Shown in pieces: positions 45,201 to 54,994 of a stretch of DNA of 64,000 nucleotides. The translations under genes were made by a program, and so were the position numbers. The notes below the pieces were generated by a model. The model made no database searches. It saw only the letters and a program-made list of their open reading frames with translations, and had not been told where the DNA came from. The DNA is taken from contig NC_134028.1 in assembly GCF_964204645.1 (NCBI RefSeq), forward strand, positions 20,992,153-21,056,152, given 5' to 3'. Source of the stretch: Tubulanus polymorphus. Lineage: Eukaryota; Nemertea; Palaeonemertea; Tubulaniformes; Tubulanidae. Position 1 is the stretch's first letter. Each line of letters begins with the position of its first letter.

Positions 45201-46757
45201 TCGATCTCTCGATCTCCTCTGTCTTACTCGAGGTGTGCATTCAGTACTTCTTACGGTGATTGATAAACTTTCTATGCAATGCTATAATTAATATAGGCCT
45301 AATATCATTCTCGCTCGGGTTTCAAACCGGATGGCTTCCTTCTGTCCACGCGATCCGACCTCGTTGTTCTGGTCCTGATCTGAATTTTTCGGTGCCAGTT
45401 GTTCAAAAGTTACTTACCAGCGTAAGATTAAGATAACCAGCGGATAAATACCATAGTAACAATGAACTTTTCGTGTCTCCATATGTCATCTACCCGCTGG
45501 TTAACCCTTTCAGTGCTGACTAAGTAACACCCAAAGTGCTGGAGATAATTTGAAATTTTCTAGAAATTCCGCCCCAGTGTTTGAATAATGGGTATACCGC
45601 TATAATGCGTCTACATTGCAGAGCGGTGTATCGTTAGTTACTAATATTTCACTATGTTTGACAGGTGCTGCCATCTTTCATTAGAAATTAAACTAATTAT
45701 GTCTATTACGTCAGTTGCGGTGTACTAGCAATGTCCATCACCGATTTATACACCGCACTGCAAGGGTTAACTCTTACCAACTTTTGAGCAACTGCAGGCC
45801 GTGGTGTTTTATGGATTGTACAGTAGTTGCCAGTTTGATACCCGAGGTGATAATAGAATTAATGTTGTTTAATTGTTAGATTAAATAGGAGGAATTTATG
45901 ACCAACGTTCCTGTTAATTCGAATTGTTCTAGGATTGAAATGAAAATTTCCTGTTTTGGAGTTGTTTTAGCATTGTACAGTTTTCTTAGCGTTTAGCATG
46001 GAAGCACCCTCCCCCCATCACCCTCTCTTCGCTAGTCCTATCATTGACCCGCATCATCTGTAATCAATTGTATCCTAGCTGCATTATTCCTACCCTACCC
46101 TGCAGTAATCTCCTCACATGCACAATATTATTTGATTTCGGCAGAAATATATATATATATTTATATACATATATTATAGCTTTCTTGTTGCACTTTAATT
46201 TAAGCCATCACGTTTGAGGGGACGTAATATTTCATTCCTGCCTTGAGCTAATCACTGATGAGTACTGAGTAATTTCTAACTAGGATTGTTATTAGGCGCC
46301 TCACCTGTTAGCTAACTCAAATCACTAATATACTATCTTATCACATATTTTACTAATTGTGTAAAGGTTATTCATGAAGTACGCGTGATATTTTGTTAGG
46401 TAGGAATTTCGAAATATCGCTTCGATCTATATCAACGCAATCTCAATGCACGCGTACTTCATGTACGACCCCCCGATTATTTTATTCCTGCGATTTGATA
46501 TTTAATGTAGTATTGTTGTATTTGTTGCAGCGACGTCGCCGAGGCCGATATCGAGAGCCGAACGAGAACGACGGGTTAGCATGCGTTTACACCGAGGAGC
46601 GCCGCCTAACGTAGCGAGCGGCGTGCCGGCGGATCCGCGCGGCGGCGCTGGTGTCGACGCGCGAGGTATGAACTCATCGGGCGGCGTCCGGCGCGGTTCG
46701 AAAGACGACGCGTTAGCCGGCGGTCGTTCGTCGGCGAACAGACATCTTAAAAAGTGA
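36297..46757 (+). CDS. Casein kinase 1 delta/epsilon-type Ser/Thr kinase (9 coding exons, 479 aa)
   Basis: Exons: 36297-36372, 37387-37497, 38413-38561, 39530-39758, 39852-40022, 41020-41168, 42309-42462, 44957-45130, 46531-46757. Start [20 protein letters not shown] is the classic CK1 delta/epsilon opening. Visible kinase parts: Gly loop [17 protein letters not shown] lysine, [14 protein letters not shown] catalytic loop, [32 protein letters not shown], and the [18 protein letters not shown] and [10 protein letters not shown]-lobe ends. The tail keeps [20 protein letters not shown], diagnostic of delta/epsilon rather than alpha or gamma. Known roles: phosphorylation of PERIOD, Wnt and Hippo components, with tail autophosphorylation that inhibits the kinase. 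The tail encoded by exons 7-9 is basic and Gly/Ser-rich. Whether the orthologue is delta or epsilon is not meaningful in invertebrates, which usually have one gene. Confidence 0.95.
37140..37165. repeat. (AGT)n microsatellite
   Basis: Run of AGT triplets in casein kinase intron 1. Confidence 0.85.
37985..38345 (-). repeat. Dispersed repeat, TTCAAGGA-rich, copy 2
   Basis: Inverted relative of 225-650, lying in casein kinase intron 2. Matching blocks are GTCCTTGAATTCTGGAATG and CTGATTTAGGAGGAG. Family not recognised. Confidence 0.6.
40586..40858. mobile_element. piggyBac-type MITE flanked by TTAA, copy 1
   Basis: 273 bp including TTAA at both ends. Inverted ends CCCTTTCCGTGC and GCACTGAAAGGG; interior has CACCGCGGCGCGGTG, GTTAGTTACTAATATTTC and GACAGGTGCTGCCATCTTTC. 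It lies in casein kinase intron 5. A second copy is at 45501-45770. The TTAA duplication is the hallmark of piggyBac-mobilised elements. Confidence 0.85.
41218..41325 (-). repeat. Dispersed repeat with GGGGCAAG motif, copy 2
   Basis: Inverted relative of 3095-3205, starting just after casein kinase exon 6. It carries GGGGCAAGCATATCTGAAAT and a C-run followed by TCAAAAATGTACTTGCCC. Confidence 0.55.
43612..43774. mobile_element. Palindromic repeat with tRNA-like B boxes in both arms
   Basis: The left arm (TTGGCAGAGATTCGAACCTG) and right arm (CAGGTTCGAATCCCTGCC) are reverse complements, as are inner blocks CACTAGACC/GGTCTAGTG. GGTTCGAATCC at 43748-43758 fits a Pol III B box. Fragments with GTGTGGCAGAGGTTCG and GGTTCGAACC occur near 34400-34620. 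In casein kinase intron 7. Possibly a SINE-derived foldback. Confidence 0.65.
44957..45189 (+). CDS. Alternative end of casein kinase exon 8 (read-through terminus)
   Basis: If the GTAAAC donor after 45130 is not used, translation continues for 19 codons ([18 protein letters not shown] end) to a TAA at 45187-45189. That would give an isoform ending here, without the conserved TSPRPISR tail. The main model uses the donor because phase and conservation fit exactly. The exon is 174 bp with phase-1 ends on both sides, so skipping it also keeps frame. Confidence 0.35.
45394..45795. mobile_element. CCAGTTGCTCAAAAGTTGG-family element, copy C, interrupted
   Basis: The outer parts 45394-45500 and 45771-45795 rebuild the short element seen uninterrupted at 27535-27665 and 49028-49147. 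The inserted 270-bp TTAA-flanked MITE accounts for the extra length. Confidence 0.8.
45501..45770. mobile_element. piggyBac-type MITE flanked by TTAA, copy 2, nested
   Basis: 270 bp including TTAA ends; inverted ends CCCTTTCAGTGC and GCACTGCAAGGG. It shares the long central block of copy 1. It sits inside the repeat 45394-45795, splitting that element's CTGG-TTAA-CTCT site. Confidence 0.9.
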
Positions 46758-47020
46758 TCTTTTTACTAAGGATAGCGAAACCGGATACAATAGGAGCTGT
46801 CGGTGGTTTTTTTTCTGAATTCAGCGTACTCGGACTACGATCGATCGGAATACGATCGATCGGACTGTCGTCGGCTTTCCTGAATCGGCGGGACTCGGAC
46901 TACGATCGGTTGTAAATCACACAATCAGAAATATCATCAAATCGAACGTGTGTTCTCATTCTCAAATGATCTATGATAGAAACTATTGATGTTTAATGAA
47001 GATGAAAAAACAATGTTGGC

Positions 47021-47085
47021 AAAATGACTGACTGAATGACTGACCGAATGACTGACCGAATGACTGACTGAATGACTGACTGACT
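47021..47085. repeat. 12-bp tandem repeat (GAATGACTGACC)
   Basis: About five units of GAATGACTGACY in the probable casein kinase 3' UTR. Confidence 0.85.
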
Positions 47086-48367
47086 GATTCAACTACAATG
47101 AATATAAATTTCTAGATTTCCCTGATGTTTTTTTCAGCCGTTGTGAACTGCATGTATTTATAAACGTATTAAAGAGATTCTCTCTGTGATTGTGGACGGC
47201 TTCTCGCTTCGAAACTGTATAAACCCGGTTGTTTCTGGCGCTGCGCTCGATCTGATCTAGTCCGACAATATCGGCGGCTTAATATATCTGAACGGATCGT
47301 AGTAATTTGCTCAATTGTTCGTGAACATGTGGAAGCAAAAAGCAGCCGGGTCCGACTGCCTAGCCTCGTGGAGCATTTCTAGTTTCGACAATCGGTTGAT
47401 AATCTAATCTGTGGAAAAGAAAAGCCATTGTTTACATCTCGTTAACGCGTTACCAGTTACCGGTTAGAAGATACTGTATTGTTATCATTCGTTTATTTTG
47501 TAAACGAGCTCAAGATCTGTGAAATATAAGATTCGCGTCTCCTATGGGTAACTATACGTTTTAGGTCGGTTATCATTGTATGATTTCGTTCACTTCTGAA
47601 ATCATGGATCTGACTCCCTGGAACTTGAAACATGTTTTGGTTTTTCGAGAAAAAAAAAATTAACAGCTTGCTACCACTTGTTTTGCAGTATTGATGAGAT
47701 TACCATGATTAACGAAATCCACTGAATTAGCTGCTAACCATTCTACTATTGACTAATAAAAAAAAAAAGAAAAAACCTAGATATAGTTTTTGTGTTCCAA
47801 ATTTTGCATTCCAAAGTGGACCCGTCGATTGTGTTGTTTATGTAATATACGGATTTTTGAGTCGAAGGGAATAATTATTTCTACTAGTTTTCAATGATTC
47901 GATGGAACTGTGAACTGTCGATTTCACCAGGCGTACTCTACCCAGTTAGTGGGTAATGCCATTATTTTAAGGACGTTAGTTTTCCGTTTGTTTTCCACGT
48001 ATTTATGATAAAAACGCGCGCTCTGTTAGTAATTATTATTATACGCCTCCGTGTTAGTAACCTCTCTAATCATATGCCCGCGCGCGCTGGCAACCGAACC
48101 GCTCCTATGATGATATATAGACATCTAGTCACGATCTATTTATTTATTTGATGTCGTGAGACAACGATTGTCGCACGAATAAACAAACAAGACACGTCTT
48201 TTGTTTTTTCAATTGAGAGTTTTAATGCTGCCGGGCTTGTGTAAGTTAACCAACGTGATCATCTAATTATTGAATCCAAAGCCGATAAAAGACATTCAAA
48301 TAGATTCGATATAGAGTTACCTCAATGAAAGCCTTAGTTCGGTCATTACGTTGTATATAGTATATGT

Positions 48368-48392
48368 ATGATTATTATTATTATTATTATTA
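48368..48392. repeat. (ATT)n microsatellite
   Basis: About eight ATT triplets in the probable casein kinase 3' UTR. Confidence 0.85.
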
Positions 48393-48840
48393 TGATCGTG
48401 GTGATTTATCAGAAGAAATCTTGTAAATAGATATAAAAACCACCGAGGTATTAGAACGTTATTTTACCTTTGTGATCGGAATATTTTCATCTTTTCCTCG
48501 TAAAAAGTGCGTCCGTATTTGAATTCTCGCGCGAACGATTGGAAGCGTCATTAAAAACTTGCCATCGGATTACGTGTATGGAGTTGGGGGTAGGTGGAGA
48601 GGGGTAGTGAATGCAGACAGGTAGGGTCGATACATAGAAGCGTTTCACTTTGCGCGCGCGTGTTTCGTAAAGGCGCGTATAATTTTGCAAATCATAAAAC
48701 AAGGTTTATCGAATAACTGAGATGCACTGACCGGTAGAAACCATTTTGAAGGGCACGCTTCGTATACTGTCCGTAGAGTCTGGAGTCCGTAGTCATTCAT
48801 TGTACATAATGATAAATAAATGAATGTGTGAATCTTGTAT

Positions 48841-50842
48841 TTTATGTAAAGATATGTATGAAAACATTGATATTGTACGTAGTGTTATTGATTGAATTGT
48901 CAGGAGCCGGTGTGTCCACCCGGGCACCCGCACGTGTGTATGACCAAGATCATCATCACGTACTAGTTATTATATGTACTACTAGCTTTCTATGAGGTCT
49001 TGCCTGATCCATGAATTGGGGGGGGGTGCAGTCGCTCAAAAGTTGGTTAAAGAAAACCGGCGGATAAGTACCATAGTATCAATGAATTTTGATTGTCTCT
49101 ATATCAACTATACCCTGGTTAACTCTAAACGACTTTTGAGCGACTGCAGGCGTTAAATCTGCTGAAAGTGAGTTTCACATTCAGCTCAGGGTTGAATTAA
49201 TTGTACTTACACGGAGGTTAAATAAACAATTTGCCGCATGGTTTTTAAGCATAGCACCGCCTCATACGATTAATATCTGATCTAATCTGCTGGCAGAGTT
49301 TTTTTTTGGGTGTGTAAAATAGAAACGTTCTAAATTTTCTCTCAGTTCAGTGTTCGTTTGTTTTGGTTTTTTTTCCGTGTCTAGGTTGTAAGTTGTTAGG
49401 GATGTGTATTTTGTAAATGTGTAATGTAATTCAAATGTTGATTCAACACGGTTTTTTTCGGCGAATGATCTTTAGGAGTGCAGTTAAACCCTCTTAATCC
49501 AGAGGAAATATTGATGAAATCCGTTTTATGAGAATCTCGTATAAAGCCGTGAGTTTCGACCGATGTGGACAGTGTGAACGATAGGTAATGCACGTCCTCT
49601 ATCGGGTGCAGTTTTCGTGAAACGAGTTAAAACTTGAGAACATAGGGAAAAAAATTAAACGGTCTTCGATTCGAACATATTCCGGTTTACCAATAGTGAC
49701 AATTTCCGATTACAAACTCTCTACCGGTCGCTTGTATCAGGTTAGCAGATTATACGCGAAGTTTATTCCGATTGAAACGAAGGCGCCAGAAGAGAATTCC
49801 CGAATCGAAACCTGCCTCAATTCAGATCATTTCCGACTGAAGAAGTTTTATTAGAATTCCGGATAAGTATCATAATTTACATACGTATATAGATGGACGG
49901 TAAATAAATAAATTCCGGATTAGATCTGGATTAAGCTGGTTTGGCTGTATTTTACATCTGGTTTCAGATTAAAGTCTAGATTAGGCAGTTCGACTGATAT
50001 AATTCTGTATTGCCTATCCGTACGTATGACTGTATGGTATGATAATTGATAATTGTATACTGTTACCTTGTCGTATCCCTTTCTCCTCTTGTGTTTATTA
50101 TTATATCGTTGACTCGTCCTTCACAATCAGGGGCGGGTCCAGAAGGCCTAAGCGGCACGCCCCCTCCGCCCTGCCCCCTCCCCCCCTGTTTTTGGCCAAG
50201 ATAACCCGGCTTAACTAAGTAACATGAACAGGCAAATTACTGCCAGTCATTTTGTTCTAGAATCACTCGAGGTGCTCAGAAAATTATCCATTTTTTCAAA
50301 AATTTCTTTAGGACTCCCCAAACCCCCTTAAGGGCTTAGCGTCTACAGCACTTGCGTTCGTGTACCGCTTAGGGCTTCGATTTTTTGCCGCCCCAATTCA
50401 AAATTCCTGTATCCGCCCCTGACTATTGACATGAATTCATTTACACATCAAGTCTTTAATTCCAAAGTTCATGGCTATTTCAGGACCATTGGTATAATTA
50501 TTGGGGAGAGCAGTTTAGATGAATCAAATTTTAGCATCGAGCCCGGGTCAGTTTCTCCTAGGTACAAGTTTAACCGTCGAACCGACGAACATTTTATGAT
50601 ATTAGAATTTAAAAGTGCTGATTGGGTGCAATAAAATTGCTCTCGATCATTTCTCTCGTTTTTGGGAGCTATTTCATATCGTTTAACGCCTTTTTACGGA
50701 GAGGGGCTAGATTCAGTTAAGCCGCGGAGCCAGATATAAATATCAGTGCGTGCGCCGTGCGAGTCGATTAACATTATACATGTCGTGTAGTTCACTTAAC
50801 TTCAGCTGTGTCCAGTGACGTCTAGTGTAAAAATTGCCGGAT
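48841..50842. other. Intergenic downstream of casein kinase
   Basis: No supported gene. It holds element copy B at 49028-49147. The 50130-50420 stretch is C-rich low-complexity DNA. Confidence 0.45.
49028..49147. mobile_element. CCAGTTGCTCAAAAGTTGG-family element, copy B
   Basis: About 120 bp with ends GCAGTCGCTCAAAAG and CTTTTGAGCGACTGC. The interior site CCTGGTTAACTCTAAACG is the uninterrupted form of the locus split in copy C. Confidence 0.8.
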
Positions 50843-51511
50843 TTATTTTCTATTATCAATGGTTGATATAAATGTGTGTATATAATACTGATAATGTACG
50901 TTGTACGATAGTTCATTACAACAAACTATAATGAGATGAATAATTGAATAAACATAATCTGTATGTATTAAATCTTCTCTGCGCTTCAGTCTTATATTTT
51001 TTCTCGGCCTACCGCTTGAGCGGTACTCGTGATCGTAGAATTGCCCTTCTACTCTTCCAAGTTCTGGTAGAAGTAATATAAAATGGCCAATTTGATTAAT
51101 CGAAAATGGGTGAACTTCTAATTTCTTATGGATGATAACTGGTGTGTCATACTTTGTGGATGCGGAGACAAGGATCTGATGCCCCGAATTGCATCTCAGG
51201 AGTCCTAAAAATTTAAGATTTTCTGCGATAATAGGTGCCATTCCACAGCTGAACAGTACCCAAAAACCTAGGCTAGATCCGTTCTGTATGGTTGAAAATT
51301 ATCAATCGTCGCCGTAATGAAATATGTTCTGATTGTTGTGAATTCTTGGATACGACAAGGGCGAGATTTGTTTTAGGTGTTTGAAATGCTCGGTTTTTTC
51401 ACAATCTATTTTTTCACGTTTGTCGATTGCGACATCCCCTGGAGAAAAAGCGTTGTAGACAGACACGAACCAACAACGACTCTCTGGGCCGCGTCTACTT
51501 CTATTTGTCAT
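50843..51511 (-). CDS. Candidate two-exon gene of unknown function (187 aa), tentative
   Basis: Two adjacent minus-strand open frames can be joined by one 105-bp intron. Exon 1 is 51511-51354 (donor TC/GTATCC) and exon 2 is 51248-50843 (acceptor TACTGTTCAG); the phase fits (2 + 1 bases). Exon 1 opens MTNRSRRGPESRCWFVSVYN and has mixed polar composition. Exon 2 has a coding-like stretch (FILLLPELGRVEGQFYDHEY) followed by a hydrophobic, Tyr/Ile-rich tail that looks less protein-like. I recognise no domain, signal peptide or motif. The donor is weak and no homologous copy lies in the window. It could be a chance pairing, a decayed transposon frame or part of a larger gene. Confidence 0.3.
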
Positions 51512-52558
51512 TTCTCGACGTTTTTTAACTCGGCCCCACGAATCGGTTTCTGACTCGTGATTTTGGAAGCTGTCTACACGGTTAACAGATCAGCGACCCG
51601 CAAATAAACAGGCCAATAATTCAACTAAAACTTTTTTGTTGATTATTCTGTGGTTGATTTGTGTCGCCGCGCGGCCGGGACTGGCTGATTGCTCAGAAAG
51701 CACTTCGACGATTTAGTGTCAAACCATCGCAATAACCTTCATGGTCAAGACTCACCCTGTTCATATGATTTATCTTTGTAACCAAAATAAAAAAATTGGA
51801 TGTATACGATTGCGACCATTTCATTAAATTTAAAAGCATTAGCCGATTAAAAGGATATCAGCCTGCCACAGACTAACAATAGCGATCATAACTGTCTAGT
51901 GCTGCCTCTATGTATAGCGATAGTGGGCCGGGAAAGCGTGTACTAATATTACTAGAGGCGAGCAACTCGAATCAACACGGATCGAATCGTCCATTTATTT
52001 AAGCAAAGCGCCTACAACGATTTGCCTACAACGTCCATTTATTTAACCAAATCGCCAACGCGACGAAATCACTCGTCGAAGTGCTTTGATTCGATTTGAT
52101 ACGACAGTGTAGCGTTCGGCTATAGATCAAAAACAAAATGGCGGCTTTTTCAATCGCAGAAAATTCCGGTTCTGGAGAGTAGGGTCATTCTATTTGTACC
52201 ACGTGACAGTAATCGACGGAGCAAAGCGATTTGATACGAGTTGCTTAAATTAAAAACGCCTTTGCTTGCCAACGTCTTAGACGGCAGTAGTGGATGCACT
52301 ATTTACCGATTTGCGGGCCGGATTCCGAGAAAAATCTCAATCTCTGAAACCAGCATTGAAACTACTCAACTCGCAGTTTTTCTTCAACAGGATTAGTTTC
52401 CATGCATGTAGATCTGATAAAAAGTGAATTTTTATCGGCTTATTTCTATTTTACTTGGCGCCAGGATGATTGACGTAAAATGTTTTTCTCGGGGGTAAAG
52501 AGCCTTGAAAGCCACAAATGGCCCTGTGTCTAGATGACTATTTAAAATTCTTGTAACT

Positions 52559-52590
52559 TACGAGCAATTATCTGAACATAATTGCTCGTA
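52559..52590. repeat. Hairpin with TACGAGCAAT arms, copy 2
   Basis: TACGAGCAATTA and TAATTGCTCGTA flank an 8-nt loop. Same arm sequence as 15596-15634 and otherwise unrelated surroundings. Confidence 0.7.
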
Positions 52591-52639
52591 GTTGTAATCG
52601 AAGGCGGTTGTATCGAGGGATGAACATAAAAATTTGTGG

Positions 52640-53030
52640 CGATGCTGGATTTTAGAAATGGCGGTGATGATGGAGATGGTGCCGGGACTGGGGAATGGTG
52701 GAGATGATAGTGGTGATGACCGGTAGCTACAATGCAGATGATGGCAGTGATTGGAGGTGATATTGGTGATGATGATGCAGAGATGTGACGGTGAAGAGGG
52801 GGAGATAGTATGATGGTAGTGATGCTGGTGATGGTATTATAGTGATAGTGTTGATGCTGGAGTACGGTATAGGTAGTGGTTGTGATGATGATGCTAAAGG
52901 TTTTAGCGAAGGTGATGAGACAATGGTGGTGATGATGGTATAGTGATGCTGGAGAATGTTATGTAGATGGCGGTGATGCTGGAGAAGGTGATTGTGGAGA
53001 TGACGGAGATGGGGATGATGCCAACCAGTC
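52640..53030. repeat. GATGGTG-rich low-complexity tract
   Basis: Irregular GRTGATG/GGAGATG words over about 390 bp. The apparent minus-strand frame at 52727-53080 (His/Leu/Ser-rich) is a by-product of this composition. Confidence 0.85.
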
Positions 53031-53906
53031 TCCCAGTGAATCAAACATCCAATCGACCAATCACCCAGATATTCAGTCACCCAGTCATCTGGTTAGCCTG
53101 TTCTCCCGTCGCCCTGTATACCGTTACCTTTGTACAGTCTTTGGGTCACGTCAAGATGAAGAACTAATGTATGTTCCGACACTCTTGCACTATTACCGGC
53201 GTATTACATTGTTAACTACACGCAGGCCCGTAGGCAAAGGGGGTTACTTGGATAACTGGTAACCCCCGATTTGGCTGATAGTGCCTTCTATACCTCTGCC
53301 ACACTTTCCACGAAAGGGCACTTTCGGCACCTCAATCACAAAAAGGGCATATTAGAGGCTACCCTTTCCAGAAAAAGGGCACTTTTATTGAAGCAAAAGG
53401 GCAGTTTCCATGCATAGGATGGAATCAGAAAGCGCCCTTTTATATCCAACAACCCCCACTCTTTAAATCCTGCCTACAGGCCTAACACTTGAGCCGTTCA
53501 CTCAAGCAATTAGACTGATTACTGATGAGCATTCAATGATTATTGGCGTTTGTAAACCAAGATGGGAATTTGAAGTCTACTATGTCCGCTCTTCACCTAT
53601 ATATGTTGCCTCTCGTAAAAGGTAATATCGGTTTGATATTGTACTCATAGTAACGGTTATATTCGTGCCTCATGGGTTCAAAATGCATATGGATTTCTTG
53701 GTATAACACTAAAATAGTCAAACCGCCGAGAATATGAGAACACTGAATAAAACTGCATTCAACGCAAATCAATGAATTTACATGTAGTTTTATAATAAAA
53801 CCTGTCGTGTCAATCTAAATTTTTAATAATTGCCTGGTTTTAAAACCTTTGGAATATTCGCCAAATAAACACCACAATCCGTGTACACTGTAGATAAATG
53901 AGGAAA

Positions 53907-54066
53907 TCTCACACTTCGAATTAAATTATACGATAGAATTTATCATTTTGAAACCACAACGTTTCAGCTGTTGATTAACATCATTCCACCTACTGATGAT
54001 GGCTGTCGAAACTTTTTGGTTTCAAAATAACAATTTCTATCGTATGATTTTAATTCGAAGTGTGCG
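53907..54066. repeat. Palindromic repeat with CTGATGA...GAAAC core
   Basis: Arms CACACTTCGAATTAAA and TTTTAATTCGAAGTGTG enclose paired blocks TACGATAGAA/TTCTATCGTA and TTTTGAAACCA/TGGTTTCAAAA. The right half carries CTGATGA (53993-53999) and GAAAC (54008-54012). The two halves look like head-to-head copies of one unit. Confidence 0.7.
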
Positions 54067-54339
54067 ATTGGGCAATTTGTCACACTTGTGATCAGGAATT
54101 CAGTGTCAACAAATTCAAAATTCTAGACAAAGTTTCATCTGATCTCGACTGTAAAATTAGGGAGGCCCTGTTTATTAAAGCGCAAAGACCCTCTTTAAAT
54201 CAATAATTATTTCAAAACGGCTCATCCTTTATCCTAAATGTATTCAAATAATTAGCTTGTAATTAAATACTTGGTTTGTAATTAGCTTAGAATTTAGCAC
54301 TTGTAATTTTGTAACTTGTTGTATATATAAACCTGTAGT

Positions 54340-54465
54340 TTAATCATTTGATTCACTTGTATTTCACATGATGAGGGGATATGATCCCGAAAACGTTCGT
54401 GTTAATAAATCTTTACTCATTAGAAAATGAGGTTTTTAGTGTTATCGCTTCTATGGTTATTCGGA
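54340..54465 (+). repeat. Dispersed repeat with hammerhead-like core, copy 2
   Basis: Reads ATGATGA (54368-54374), a GGGATATGATCCC stem-loop, GAAAA and CGTTCGTGTTAATAAA. It is the inverted relative of 6700-6835, with shared flanks CTTGTATTTCA and TTTTCTAATGAG-type blocks. Confidence 0.6.
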
Positions 54466-54994
54466 TACTTGAACTCTCTTCCTAAGATATATTTCTTTTT
54501 GATTCGTCAGTCATGTCACGTGACTGTTGACGGTGAGTCTCCCCATTGATTCCCGTTAATAGATTGTTTAACCCTAGTATTCGCCTTCTCTTTTGTTTCT
54601 GTTTTCTTGCGTGCCAGTGTTACGTAGCCCTCTGGCATACTTGGGCTTTGTCGGGCCAGCACCGTCGTGTGGGGAGACTGTGGCCACTTTCGGTGGGTTG
54701 TTCAGCCAGCTCTCTGATTTGTAATGTTAACTTGTTGAAATTAGCAAGTTTGCAAAGTTATATAGCAGCGACTAAGCACCCCGCTGAAAGTGGCCAAATT
54801 CACCCCGTTTTTTGCCACGGTCACCACACGAAGGTAGGTATAATGTTTATGATATTTCTTGCATATGAGAAAAAGGACAGTAGGGGAGCTCGAAAAAACA
54901 TTGACAGCCTATTCACGAATTGGAAGTATTCATAATGAGCCATTTTAGTCAAACCGCTCCGTAAAGAAGATTGAATCAAACTTGAAATCAAAAG

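Larger units (their letters stand above)
46758..48840 (+). other. Probable casein kinase 3' UTR
   Basis: No further exon is seen. Polyadenylation-type AATAAA signals occur near 48179 and 48813. It contains the 12-bp tandem repeat at 47021-47085 and an ATT run at 48368-48392. Confidence 0.4.
53031..54994. other. Intergenic with two hammerhead-like repeats
   Basis: No gene supported. It contains the palindromic repeat 53907-54066 and the dispersed repeat 54340-54465. The plus frame at 54546-54935 has no coherent domain. Confidence 0.45.

Noticed and set aside
52727-53080. 117-aa His-rich minus-strand protein
   Set aside because: Composition is dictated by the GATGGTG low-complexity tract.
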